Counted from the stretch's first letter, positions 1 to 6,548 are shown. The stretch: DNA of 21,563 nt from Eubacterium sp. TM05-53 (GCF_003436425.1 NZ_QSPK01000039.1:1-21563), one strand, 5' to 3'. Translations and numbers: made by a program. The notes: a model not told the origin generated them from the sequence alone.

Positions 1-103
1 GTGACAGCACAACGGGATGTTTATTTGTATAGATGTATAAATATTGCGGGAAGTTGACGATTATGTTAAAAGAGTATTAAATTATATTTAACTAACTATT
101 ATT

Positions 104-119
104 TGTGAAATCAATCACA
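104..119. promoter_or_regulatory. FNR/CRP-family operator upstream of the hyd maturation operon
   Basis: The sequence reads TGTGA-N6-TCACA, a perfect inverted repeat matching the consensus of the CRP/FNR family and the Fnr site of Bacillus. Its centre (111.5) lies about 41 bp before the start point expected from the -10 like element TATAAA at 140-145, the classic position of an activator that contacts RNA polymerase (class II). An alternative -10 is TATAAG at 133-138. Anaerobic activation of hydrogenase maturation genes would make physiological sense. The site match is seen; the regulator and start point are inferred. Confidence 0.65.
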
Positions 120-139
120 TTTTAGTGTATGATATAAGA

Positions 140-145
140 TATAAA
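140..145 (+). promoter_or_regulatory. Candidate -10 element of the hyd operon promoter
   Basis: TATAAA at 140-145, with no good -35 at the right distance but with the FNR/CRP-type box in the -41 position. This is what an activator-dependent promoter looks like. The start of transcription would be near 152, giving a leader of about 115 nt before the first gene. Confidence 0.4.
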
Positions 146-214
146 GAAAATTGCTCCCAACATTAAGAGAATTCTGCGTGAAAGGTGCTTATAAGAATTT
201 GTAAGTATAACTAT

Positions 215-252
215 AGCTATGCTCTTTTTGTGTGGAGTATAGCTTTTCTTTT
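215..252 (+). terminator. Leader hairpin with T-tract, possible attenuator
   Basis: AGCTATGCTC (215-224) pairs with GAGTATAGCT (235-244) through ten base pairs with one G-U wobble, followed by TTTCTTTT. This is a complete intrinsic-terminator shape lying directly before the ribosome binding site (GAAAGGAG, about 253-260) of the first gene. No gene could be found between position 1 and here for it to terminate, so it either ends a transcript from left of the window or attenuates the hyd leader. Confidence 0.5.
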
Positions 253-266
253 GAAAGGAGCTGAAT

Positions 267-524
267 ATGGAAACACGTGTTGCCGTGATGGGAATTATTG
301 TAGAAGATACAAATGCAGTGAATTTATTGAATGAAATTCTTCATGAATATAGTGAATATATTATTGGAAGAATGGGAATTCCTTATAAACAAAAACATAT
401 AAGTGTAATTTCAATTGCGTTAGATGCCCCACAAAATACAATTGCTGCGTTGGCAGGTAAATTAGGAAATATAAAGGGAATTAGTGTTAAAACTGCCTAT
501 TCCAATGTGATCAGCCATGATTAA
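267..524 (+). CDS. TM1266-type iron-only hydrogenase system regulator
   Basis: An 85-residue protein resembling the small TM1266 family (ACT/NikR C-terminal-like ferredoxin fold) that is almost always encoded beside hydE, hydF and hydG. Features seen: start METRVAVMGIIVED, a central stretch with GRMGIPYKQKHISVISI, and an end with GNIKGISVKTAYS, the alternating strand/helix pattern of the family. It is thought to be a regulatory or ligand-sensing protein for hydrogenase assembly, but its biochemical role is not established. It starts at an ATG behind a good AAAGGAG site and its stop overlaps the hydE start (8 nt), so it is first in a translationally coupled operon. Confidence 0.85.
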   Translation: METRVAVMGIIVEDTNAVNLLNEILHEYSEYIIGRMGIPYKQKHISVISIALDAPQNTIAALAGKLGNIKGISVKTAYSNVISHD

Positions 525-1560
525 GGCGTATCAGTTGATTGATAAACTTGAAAGAGAACATGCTTTAAGTTTATTTGAATATCAAACTTTAATTGAAGCT
601 GAAAACGATGCTTTACGTTTATATGCTGCTAATAAAGCGAAAGAACAAGCTACGTTAATATATGGAAATTCAGTCTATGTACGTGGCTTAATTGAAGTAG
701 GAAACTATTGTCGTAATGACTGCTTTTATTGTGGAATTCGAAAATCAAATTCGCATTGTGATCGCTATATATTAGATGAAGAAGATATTATGCATTGCTG
801 CAAAGAAGGTTATGAACTTGGTTTTCGCACTTTTGTTTTGCAAGGTGGCGAAGGAATTTATAAAAAGGATTTTGTCACAAACATTGTGAAGAAAATTCAT
901 AATCTATATCCAGAATGTGCAATTACCCTTTCTTTAGGTGAAGAAGATAGAGATACATATCAGGCTTGGTATGATGCGGGAGCCGATCGTTATTTATTAA
1001 GACATGAAACGGCTAGTAAAGACCATTATGAAAAGTTGCATCCAAAGAATATGTCTTTTGATCATCGTATGCAGTGCTTAAAAGACTTAAAGGAAATTGG
1101 CTATCAAGTAGGCTGTGGCTTTATGGTAGGTTCACCTTATCAGACAAGTGAAACTTTAGCGATGGATTTGAAATTTATAGAAACGTTTAAACCGGATATG
1201 TGTGGAATTGGCCCATTTATTTCGCAAAAGGATACACCATTTAAAGATATGGCAAGTGGAACTTTGAATCAAACTTTATTCTTATTATCTTTGATTCGTT
1301 TGATTCAACCAAACATTTTACTTCCTGCTACAACGGCTTTAGGAACGATTGATCCTCAAGGAAGAGAAAAGGGAATTCTTGCAGGGGCCAATGTGGTTAT
1401 GCCTAATTTATCGCCGGTGAGTGTTAGAAAAAAATATGCGTTGTATGATAATAAAATCTGTACAGGCGAAGAAAGTGCAGAATGTAAAGATTGTTTATCA
1501 AGGCGTATGGATTCAATAGGATACAAGATCGTAACTGATCGTGGAGATATAAAAAAATAA
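517..1560 (+). CDS. hydE: [FeFe]-hydrogenase H-cluster maturase HydE (radical SAM)
   Basis: A 347-residue radical SAM enzyme of the HydE/BioB-like group. The cluster-binding motif CxxxCxxC is at C65, C69 and C72 in the context NYCRNDCFYCGIR, the form typical of HydE. The central part holds the TIM-barrel strands (for example RTFVLQGGEG, about 103-113, which is the GGE motif that contacts SAM) and the later GFMVGSPYQT. HydE acts with HydG and HydF in the cytoplasm to build the 2Fe subcluster of the H-cluster, working on the iron-cysteine synthon made by HydG to supply the dithiolate bridge. Length is normal. It overlaps the upstream regulator and is 16 nt from hydG. No odd residues seen. Confidence 0.95.
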   Translation: MIKAYQLIDKLEREHALSLFEYQTLIEAENDALRLYAANKAKEQATLIYGNSVYVRGLIEVGNYCRNDCFYCGIRKSNSHCDRYILDEEDIMHCCKEGYELGFRTFVLQGGEGIYKKDFVTNIVKKIHNLYPECAITLSLGEEDRDTYQAWYDAGADRYLLRHETASKDHYEKLHPKNMSFDHRMQCLKDLKEIGYQVGCGFMVGSPYQTSETLAMDLKFIETFKPDMCGIGPFISQKDTPFKDMASGTLNQTLFLLSLIRLIQPNILLPATTALGTIDPQGREKGILAGANVVMPNLSPVSVRKKYALYDNKICTGEESAECKDCLSRRMDSIGYKIVTDRGDIKK

Positions 1561-1576
1561 AAAAGGAGACATAAAA

Positions 1577-3025
1577 ATGAGTAATTATAACCCAAAATCA
1601 TTAAAGGCAGAAGAATTTATTAGTCATGAAGAAATTCTTGAAACAATTGAATATGCCGAAAAGAACAAACACAATGTAGAATTGATCGATAAAATTTTAA
1701 ATAAGGCTCGTCCACAAAAGACAGAGCATGGTGTTCATTGTGAAGGTTTGACACACCGTGAAGCAAGTGTATTATTGGCTTGTGACATTCCTGAAAAAGT
1801 AGAGGAAATGTATAAGCTTGCCAATGAAATCAAACAGGCATTTTATGGAAATCGTATTGTGATGTTTGCCCCATTGTATTTATCCAACTATTGTGTAAAT
1901 GGATGTGTATATTGTCCTTATCACATGAAGAATAAACATATCAAACGTATTAAATTAACCCAAGATCAGATTCGTGATGAAGTTATTGCACTACAAGATA
2001 TGGGGCATAAGCGTTTGGCTATTGAAGCAGGTGAAGATCCAGTACACAATTCAATTGAATATATCTTGGATTCTATTAAAACCATTTATTCAATCCAACA
2101 TAAGAATGGTGCAATTCGCCGTGTCAATGTAAATATTGCGGCTACAACGGTAGAAAACTATCGTAAGTTAAAGGAAGCTGGAATTGGAACGTATATTTTA
2201 TTCCAAGAAACATACAATAAAAAGAGTTATTTAGAGTTGCATCCAACAGGACCTAAACATGATTATGACTATCATACAGAAGCAATGGATAGAGCTATGG
2301 AAGGTGGAATTGATGATGTTGGATTAGGGGTGTTATTTGGTTTGGAAGGCTATCAATATGAATTTGCCGGCTTAATGATGCATGCAGAACACTTAGAAGC
2401 TGTTCATGGTGTAGGTCCACACACAATTAGTGTGCCTCGTGTAAAACATGCAGATGATATTGATCCAGAAGCGTTCGATAATAGTTTGGCTGATGAAATC
2501 TTTGAAAAGATTGCAGCATGTATCCGTATTGCCGTTCCATATACTGGAATGATTATTTCTACACGTGAATCACAAGATGTTCGTGAAAAGATGCTTCACT
2601 TAGGTGTATCTCAAATTAGTGGGGCAAGTCGTACATCTGTTGGTGGATATACAGAAGAAGAGCGTCCTCATGATTCAGAACAATTTGATGTATCTGATCA
2701 AAGAACATTGGATGAAGTTGTGAACTGGTTGATGGAGTTAGGTTACATTCCATCTTTCTGTACGGCATGTTATAGAGAAGGAAGAACAGGAGACCGTTTC
2801 ATGTCTTTGTGTAAGACAGGACAAATTCAAAACTGCTGCCATCCTAACGCATTGATGACTTTATGTGAATATTTAGTTGATTATGCGAGTGAAGATACAA
2901 AGAAGATTGGTTTTGAGTTGATTGAAAAAGAATTGAACAAGATTCCAAATGCGAAAGCTCAACAAATTGCTCGTGACAATGTGGATGCGATCAAGTCAAG
3001 CAATCGTAGAGATTTCAGGTTCTAA
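1577..3025 (+). CDS. hydG: [FeFe]-hydrogenase H-cluster maturase HydG (radical SAM tyrosine lyase)
   Basis: A 482-residue radical SAM enzyme that cleaves tyrosine to p-cresol and dehydroglycine and turns the latter into the CO and cyanide ligands of the H-cluster. The N-terminal SAM cluster motif CxxxCxxC is at C106, C110 and C113 (NYCVNGCVYCPYH). The second, C-terminal cluster motif CxxCx22C, which separates HydG from its relative ThiH, is at C395, C398 and C421 within FCTACYREGRTGDRF. Both clusters are therefore intact. Start is ATG behind AAAAAGGAGAC. It lies 2 nt before hydF, and in this operon directly after hydE; the aspartate ammonia-lyase gene often found between them in Clostridia is absent. 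Confidence 0.96.
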   Translation: MSNYNPKSLKAEEFISHEEILETIEYAEKNKHNVELIDKILNKARPQKTEHGVHCEGLTHREASVLLACDIPEKVEEMYKLANEIKQAFYGNRIVMFAPLYLSNYCVNGCVYCPYHMKNKHIKRIKLTQDQIRDEVIALQDMGHKRLAIEAGEDPVHNSIEYILDSIKTIYSIQHKNGAIRRVNVNIAATTVENYRKLKEAGIGTYILFQETYNKKSYLELHPTGPKHDYDYHTEAMDRAMEGGIDDVGLGVLFGLEGYQYEFAGLMMHAEHLEAVHGVGPHTISVPRVKHADDIDPEAFDNSLADEIFEKIAACIRIAVPYTGMIISTRESQDVREKMLHLGVSQISGASRTSVGGYTEEERPHDSEQFDVSDQRTLDEVVNWLMELGYIPSFCTACYREGRTGDRFMSLCKTGQIQNCCHPNALMTLCEYLVDYASEDTKKIGFELIEKELNKIPNAKAQQIARDNVDAIKSSNRRDFRF

Positions 3026-3027
3026 TT

Positions 3028-4200
3028 ATGTCCGATTTAAATAGTACGATAAGCGCAAATCGTACACACATTGGATTTTTCGGTTTAAGAAATGCTGGAA
3101 AATCCAGTGTCGTCAATGCGATTACCAATCAGAGTATGTCCTTAGTTTCGAATATAAAGGGAACTACGACAGATCCTGTAAAGAAATCTATGGAAATCTT
3201 ACCTATTGGACCTGTTGTGATTGTGGATACTCCGGGTATGGATGATGAAGGAACTTTGGGTGAGTTAAGAATCAAAAGAACGTTAGAAGTTTTAAAAACA
3301 ATTGATATGGCCGTATTGGTCGTTGATGCAAGTGTTGGTCTACAAAAAGTAGATTTGGATTTGATTGACATGTTTAAAGAAAATAAATTACCTTATTTTA
3401 TAGTTTTTAATAAGTGTGATTTGATTAAGGAAAAGAAAGAACTGGCTTCTAATGAAATCTATGTGAGTGCTATAAACAATGACAATATAGATGGATTAAA
3501 ACAATTGCTAGCTAGTGTCGTAAAGAAACAGGAAGAAAAGACAATTATTGGGGATTTAATTGATTCTGGCGATGTCGTTGTGCTTGTTATTCCAATTGAT
3601 CAATCGGCTCCTAAAGGAAGATTGATTTTGCCACAACAACTTGTATTAAGAGATATCTTAGATCATCATGCGATTGGTATGACTTGTCAGGTAGAAGAAT
3701 TGGATGCAACCTTAAAGAAGGTAACTCCTAGACTTGTTATCACAGATTCCCAAGCTTTTAATAGGGTAAGTCAAATTGTGGATACATCTATTCATTTGAC
3801 TTCTTTCTCTATCCTTATGGCACGCTTAAAAGGAAGCTTACCTACAGTGCTTGAAGGGGCCAACAAGCTAGATCATCTGCAAGATGGGGATTGTGTATTG
3901 ATTAGTGAAGGGTGTACGCACCATAGACAGTGTGGTGATATTGGCACGGACAAGCTGCCAAAATGGATCTTGAATTATACAAAGAAGAATGTAACTTTTG
4001 AATTTACTTCTGGACAAGGATTTAAAGAAGATCTTTCAAAATATAGTGTTGTGATTCATTGTGGTGCATGTATGTTAAATGAAAAAGAAGTACAGTCTAG
4101 AGTGAAAGAGTGCAAAAAACAGAGGGTTTCTTTCACAAATTATGGTATTGCGATTGCGAAAATGAACGGGATTTTAGATCGTTCTGTAGAGGTATTTTAA
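3028..4200 (+). CDS. hydF: [FeFe]-hydrogenase maturation GTPase/scaffold HydF
   Basis: A 390-residue GTPase and scaffold that carries the 2Fe precursor and delivers it to the hydrogenase. GTPase motifs: P-loop GLRNAGKS at 19-26, DTPG at 67-70, NKCD at 128-131. The central dimerisation domain follows, and the C-terminal iron-sulfur domain shows CxH at C296/H298 and HCxxC with C345 and C348; the spacing CxH-x46-CxxC fits the HydF signature exactly. All catalytic and cluster residues are present. It starts 2 nt after hydG and ends 1 nt before the peptidase gene, so the genes are co-transcribed and probably translationally coupled. Confidence 0.96.
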   Translation: MSDLNSTISANRTHIGFFGLRNAGKSSVVNAITNQSMSLVSNIKGTTTDPVKKSMEILPIGPVVIVDTPGMDDEGTLGELRIKRTLEVLKTIDMAVLVVDASVGLQKVDLDLIDMFKENKLPYFIVFNKCDLIKEKKELASNEIYVSAINNDNIDGLKQLLASVVKKQEEKTIIGDLIDSGDVVVLVIPIDQSAPKGRLILPQQLVLRDILDHHAIGMTCQVEELDATLKKVTPRLVITDSQAFNRVSQIVDTSIHLTSFSILMARLKGSLPTVLEGANKLDHLQDGDCVLISEGCTHHRQCGDIGTDKLPKWILNYTKKNVTFEFTSGQGFKEDLSKYSVVIHCGACMLNEKEVQSRVKECKKQRVSFTNYGIAIAKMNGILDRSVEVF

Positions 4201-4201
4201 A

Positions 4202-5017
4202 ATGAAAAAAATGTATATTTCAGCAGATATTGAAGGTATTTGGGGAAATAGTAATCCGGCAAACACAGCTAAAAATGGATATTTATATTCTGAATATTGT
4301 ACAAATATGTTGAATGAAGTCAATCTTGTGATTGATTTATTATTTCAAAATGGGGTCGAAGAAGTTGTAGTCAATGATAGTCATGGAAATATGGATAACC
4401 TCCTTCCTTCAAAATTAGATCCTAGAGCAGCTTTTGTAGCGGCAAATGGAGCTTATAAGGAATTTGGAATGATGGAAGGTTTAGATGATTCTTTTGATGG
4501 AGCACTATTTATCGGATATCATTCTCGTTGTAACTCACCAGGCGTAATGGCTCATACAATTTGGGGTACTATGGTACGAAAAGTTGTCGTAGATGGAAAA
4601 GAACTTGGTGAAAGTGGTATAAATCGTTTATTAGCAGATGAATTTGGAGTACCCGTTATCTTGGCAAGTGGTGATAGTGAATATGGTAAGCAAGCAGAAG
4701 AAGAACTTGGTTGTGTATTTGTGGAAACAAAGAAAACATTAAACAATCAATGTGCTTTGTGTTGTAGCTTTAATGAGTTGAAGAATAGATATACATATGG
4801 TATTCAAGAAGCATTAAAAGTAGATGAAAAACCAACTTTATCTTCGTCTCATACAATGGACATTACTTTCCATCATAGTCGTAATGCCGATTTTGTATCG
4901 CGAATGGACAATGTAGAAAAGATGGATGATTGTACAGTTCGTATAAAAAAAGAAACATATAAGGATTTATATGCATTGATGCGTTTTGTGATCAAAGTTT
5001 GTAATGCGTATGCCTAG
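4202..5017 (+). CDS. M55 family D-aminopeptidase (DppA-like)
   Basis: A 271-residue protein of peptidase family M55, whose founder is the zinc D-aminopeptidase DppA of Bacillus. The two-zinc ligand set can be read off: D9 and E11 in SADIEG, H61 in NDSHGNM, H107 in GYHSRC and E137 in GESG, at nearly the spacings of DppA (D8, E10, H60, H104, E133). It is cytoplasmic, with no signal peptide. It normally releases D-amino acids from short peptides, perhaps wall-derived. It follows hydF with a one-base gap, before a terminator, so it belongs to the hyd transcript although no link to hydrogenase assembly is known. Confidence 0.88.
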   Translation: MKKMYISADIEGIWGNSNPANTAKNGYLYSEYCTNMLNEVNLVIDLLFQNGVEEVVVNDSHGNMDNLLPSKLDPRAAFVAANGAYKEFGMMEGLDDSFDGALFIGYHSRCNSPGVMAHTIWGTMVRKVVVDGKELGESGINRLLADEFGVPVILASGDSEYGKQAEEELGCVFVETKKTLNNQCALCCSFNELKNRYTYGIQEALKVDEKPTLSSSHTMDITFHHSRNADFVSRMDNVEKMDDCTVRIKKETYKDLYALMRFVIKVCNAYA

Positions 5018-5022
5018 AAATA

Positions 5023-5065
5023 AAGAAAACTATTCTAGTGTTGGCGTCTAGAATGGCTTCTTTTT
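5023..5065 (+). terminator. Terminator of the hyd operon
   Basis: ATTCTAG (5032-5038) pairs with CTAGAAT (5048-5054), extended by outer AAGAA/TTCTT pairing across an internal bulge, followed by TTTTTAG. It sits 5 nt after the peptidase stop codon. Confidence 0.75.
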
Positions 5066-5293
5066 AGTTTATTATTATTTTTAGGAGAGAGATATGAATA
5101 TTGGTTTATTTCTATATTCATTGCCTTATCTTTAAGGCACTTATAGAATATCATTCCATGTTGTCATAATTTTCTTATAACTTTGGTAAATCTTGTGAAA
5201 TCCGATTGAATTATGTGAAATTATCAAAATATGCATCTTTTCTGAAAAAACCTCCATTTATTTCGTACTAGAGATAAGAAAGGAGGAGTTATC
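5066..5293 (+). other. Intergenic region before the Rpn gene
   Basis: Contains a 13-codon ORF at 5094-5135 behind AGGAGAGAG, whose end overlaps a small hairpin (GCCTTA 5123-5128 with TAAGGC 5133-5138), and two direct copies of TGTGAAAT at 5194-5201 and 5214-5221, 20 bp apart. I see no strong sigma-A promoter for the Rpn gene; TTGAAT at 5206-5211 with TATGCA at 5230-5235 is a weak possibility. The Rpn ribosome binding site AAAGGAGG ends at 5286. Confidence 0.4.
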
Positions 5294-6181
5294 TTGAATT
5301 CGATTGATATTGAGTCTAAGAAGTTTTTAGGACAGCCCAAAAACTTTGTCTCGATCTTCAATGCGCTTTTATTTGATGGGAAGCAAGTATTAAAGCCTGA
5401 ATATCTTAAGGATGAAAACAGTGAACTTGTTATGAATGTTTCAAGTAAGCATGTGGATATCATTAAACGATATGAGGATGACACATATTTAGATCTGTTC
5501 GTGATTGAAAGTCAAAGCTATGTGGATCCGTCCATGGTCGCAAGAGTCATGGAATATGAGAGTGTAGCTCGTATGCGTTATATTCGTCAAAACTTTAAGA
5601 AGCATGTTCCGAAAAACACTCGACTTCCCATGATTTTAACCGTTGTCTTGTATGTGGGTGAATCCAAGTGGAGTGCCGCTAAAAAGCTAAGTGAACTAGA
5701 AATCATTCATCCTGGATTTGAAGCTATGTTTAACGAGTTTCAACTGAATCTGATTGAGCTAAACACAAATCACAAGTATAATACAGGTGAAAAGGCAACA
5801 CAGGACTTCTTTGATCTATTAAGTATGATCTATAGAAAGCAGATATTAAAAGAAGATCTAGATCGAGAGTTTAATCGTGATGCATTGTATTTTGCGTATG
5901 TAGTGACAAAGAACAAAGAGTTATTGAGTATCTACAACAAAAGCGAGAAGGGAGATGTAAAAGTGTGCAGAGCATTAGATGAAATGTTTGAAGAATCCAC
6001 AAACAAAGGAATCCAAATGGGCATCAAGCAAGGGATTGAGCAAGGAATTGAACAAGGCATTGCATTAAAACAATCCGAAGTATATCAAACTATGCTAGAA
6101 AAAGGATTTAGTGTTAAAGCTATCGCATCGATCTTCTCAGTAAGTGAAGATTCAATCAAAAAGCTATTGATGAAAGCTTGA
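5294..6181 (+). CDS. Rpn/YhgA-like PD-(D/E)XK nuclease (recombination-promoting nuclease family)
   Basis: A 295-residue protein of the Rpn family (often labelled putative transposase, YhgA-like). The nuclease core shows D67 then IESQS (E72, Q74) followed by VDPSMVARVMEYES, matching the family's E-x-Q-S ... M-x-x-R ... Y pattern. Family members are DNA endonucleases, promote RecA-independent recombination and in E. coli act as toxic anti-phage proteins. The C-terminal part has a run of GIxQ repeats (about residues 239-255) then a helical motif GFSVKAIASIFSVSEDSIKKLL. Start is TTG at 5294: GGAGG at 5282-5286 is 7 nt upstream and no ATG competes. An internal Shine-Dalgarno and GTG at codon 224 could make a separate C-terminal protein. 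Confidence 0.8.
   Translation: MNSIDIESKKFLGQPKNFVSIFNALLFDGKQVLKPEYLKDENSELVMNVSSKHVDIIKRYEDDTYLDLFVIESQSYVDPSMVARVMEYESVARMRYIRQNFKKHVPKNTRLPMILTVVLYVGESKWSAAKKLSELEIIHPGFEAMFNEFQLNLIELNTNHKYNTGEKATQDFFDLLSMIYRKQILKEDLDREFNRDALYFAYVVTKNKELLSIYNKSEKGDVKVCRALDEMFEESTNKGIQMGIKQGIEQGIEQGIALKQSEVYQTMLEKGFSVKAIASIFSVSEDSIKKLLMKA
5963..6181 (+). CDS. Candidate intragenic short form of the Rpn protein (RpnS-like antitoxin)
   Basis: Inside the Rpn gene and in its frame, GTG at 5963 (codon 224) is preceded by AAGGGAG at 5948-5954 with 8 nt spacing, a proper start signal in the middle of a coding region. Translation from it gives 72 residues: VCRALDEMFEESTNKG, the GIxQ repeats and the C-terminal helical motif, without the nuclease core. 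In E. coli Rpn genes an internally initiated C-terminal protein (RpnS) is known to block the toxic full-length enzyme. The same start signals are retained in the freestanding copy at 6241, supporting use in the cell. Whether it is translated is inferred. Confidence 0.5.
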   Translation: MCRALDEMFEESTNKGIQMGIKQGIEQGIEQGIALKQSEVYQTMLEKGFSVKAIASIFSVSEDSIKKLLMKA

Positions 6182-6184
6182 TTT

Positions 6185-6214
6185 AGAATGGATGTGAACT
6201 CACATCCATTCTTT
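6185..6214 (+). terminator. Hairpin after the Rpn gene, terminator-like
   Basis: AGAATGGATGTG (6185-6196) and CACATCCATTCT (6201-6212) form a perfect 12-bp stem with an AACT loop, starting 4 nt after the stop. The T-tract is short (TTT, then AC), so read-through into the downstream short ORF is plausible. Confidence 0.6.
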
Positions 6215-6240
6215 ACAAAAGCGAGAAGGGAGATGTAAAA

Positions 6241-6435
6241 GTGTGTAGAGCATTAGATGAAATATTTGAAGAATCCACAAACAGAGGAATCCAGATGGGT
6301 ATCGAGCAAGGCATTGAACTAAATCGATTTGAAGTATATCAAACTATGTTAGACAAGGGTTTCAGTATTAAAACAATCGCATCGATCTTCTCAGTAAGTG
6401 AAGAATCGATTGAAAAGCTATTGATGAAAGCTTAG
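6241..6435 (+). CDS. Freestanding Rpn C-terminal protein (second RpnS-like antitoxin or gene remnant)
   Basis: A 64-residue ORF starting at GTG 6241 behind AAGGGAG (6226-6232), the exact start signal present inside the Rpn gene. It aligns with Rpn residues 224-295: CRALDEIFEESTNRGIQMG, a shortened GIxQ repeat (eight residues fewer), then GFSIKTIASIFSVSEESIEKLLMKA. I count nine synonymous codon differences from the parent in this short stretch and no frameshift or stop, which suggests selection on the protein. It lacks the nuclease core, so it cannot be an active Rpn enzyme. It may be a partial duplication kept as an antitoxin or the tail of a deleted second Rpn gene. It has its own terminator. 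Confidence 0.6.
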   Translation: MCRALDEIFEESTNRGIQMGIEQGIELNRFEVYQTMLDKGFSIKTIASIFSVSEESIEKLLMKA

Positions 6436-6440
6436 TGATA

Positions 6441-6480
6441 GGGTACGAATATTCGTATCCTTATTTTTGTTTTATTTTTT
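6441..6480 (+). terminator. Terminator after the short Rpn-derived ORF
   Basis: A near-palindrome from GGGTACGAA (6441-6449) to TTCGTATCC (6452-6460), including one G-U pair, followed by a 20-nt T-rich run (6461-6480). It separates the Rpn locus from the heat-shock operon. Confidence 0.75.
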
Positions 6481-6505
6481 AGCACTCAGTTGTTGACGGT
6501 GCTAA
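6479..6505. promoter_or_regulatory. CIRCE element 1 (HrcA operator)
   Basis: TTAGCACTC, then 9 nt, then CGGTGCTAA: the left arm is a perfect CIRCE arm and the right arm differs at two bases. It has the standard 9-9-9 layout and overlaps the -35 element of the hrcA promoter. HrcA, encoded just downstream, would bind here and repress the operon. Confidence 0.88.
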
Positions 6506-6520
6506 AAATTGTGATATACT
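6493..6520 (+). promoter_or_regulatory. Sigma-A promoter of the hrcA-grpE-dnaK-dnaJ operon
   Basis: TTGACG (6493-6498) and TATACT (6515-6520) with a 16-bp spacer. The -35 lies within CIRCE element 1 and the start point would fall within element 2. Confidence 0.8.
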
Positions 6521-6521
6521 A

Positions 6522-6548
6522 ATAGCAGACAAGGAAAATGAGTGCTAG
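6522..6548. promoter_or_regulatory. CIRCE-like element 2
   Basis: ATAGCAGAC, then 9 nt, then GAGTGCTAG: the right arm matches the CIRCE arm in eight of nine positions and the left arm in six of nine. The 9-9-9 layout is kept. It lies over the expected transcription start and ends just before the ribosome binding site GGAGG (6551-6555). Confidence 0.6.

Larger units (their letters stand above)
5937..6435 (+). repeat. Diverged direct duplication of the 3' end of the Rpn gene
   Basis: Unit 1 is 5937-6181 and unit 2 is 6215-6435. The first 31 nt are identical (5937-5967 and 6215-6245) and include the Shine-Dalgarno and GTG. The rest differs by scattered substitutions and an in-frame loss of eight codons in the GIxQ repeat. 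The intervening 33 nt hold a perfect 12-bp hairpin. Confidence 0.9.

Noticed and set aside
1..57. Open frame from position 1 (GTG) of 18 codons, possibly the end of an upstream gene
   Set aside because: It is too short and of no recognisable composition, so it cannot be told from chance.
1164..1182. Possible cre-like sequence around GAAACGTTTAAA in hydE
   Set aside because: It fails the consensus at several fixed positions and lies inside a coding region.
5224..5484. Minus-strand 86-codon ORF overlapping the Rpn gene start
   Set aside because: It covers the Rpn ribosome binding site and nuclease N terminus in antisense, with no start signal or family resemblance.
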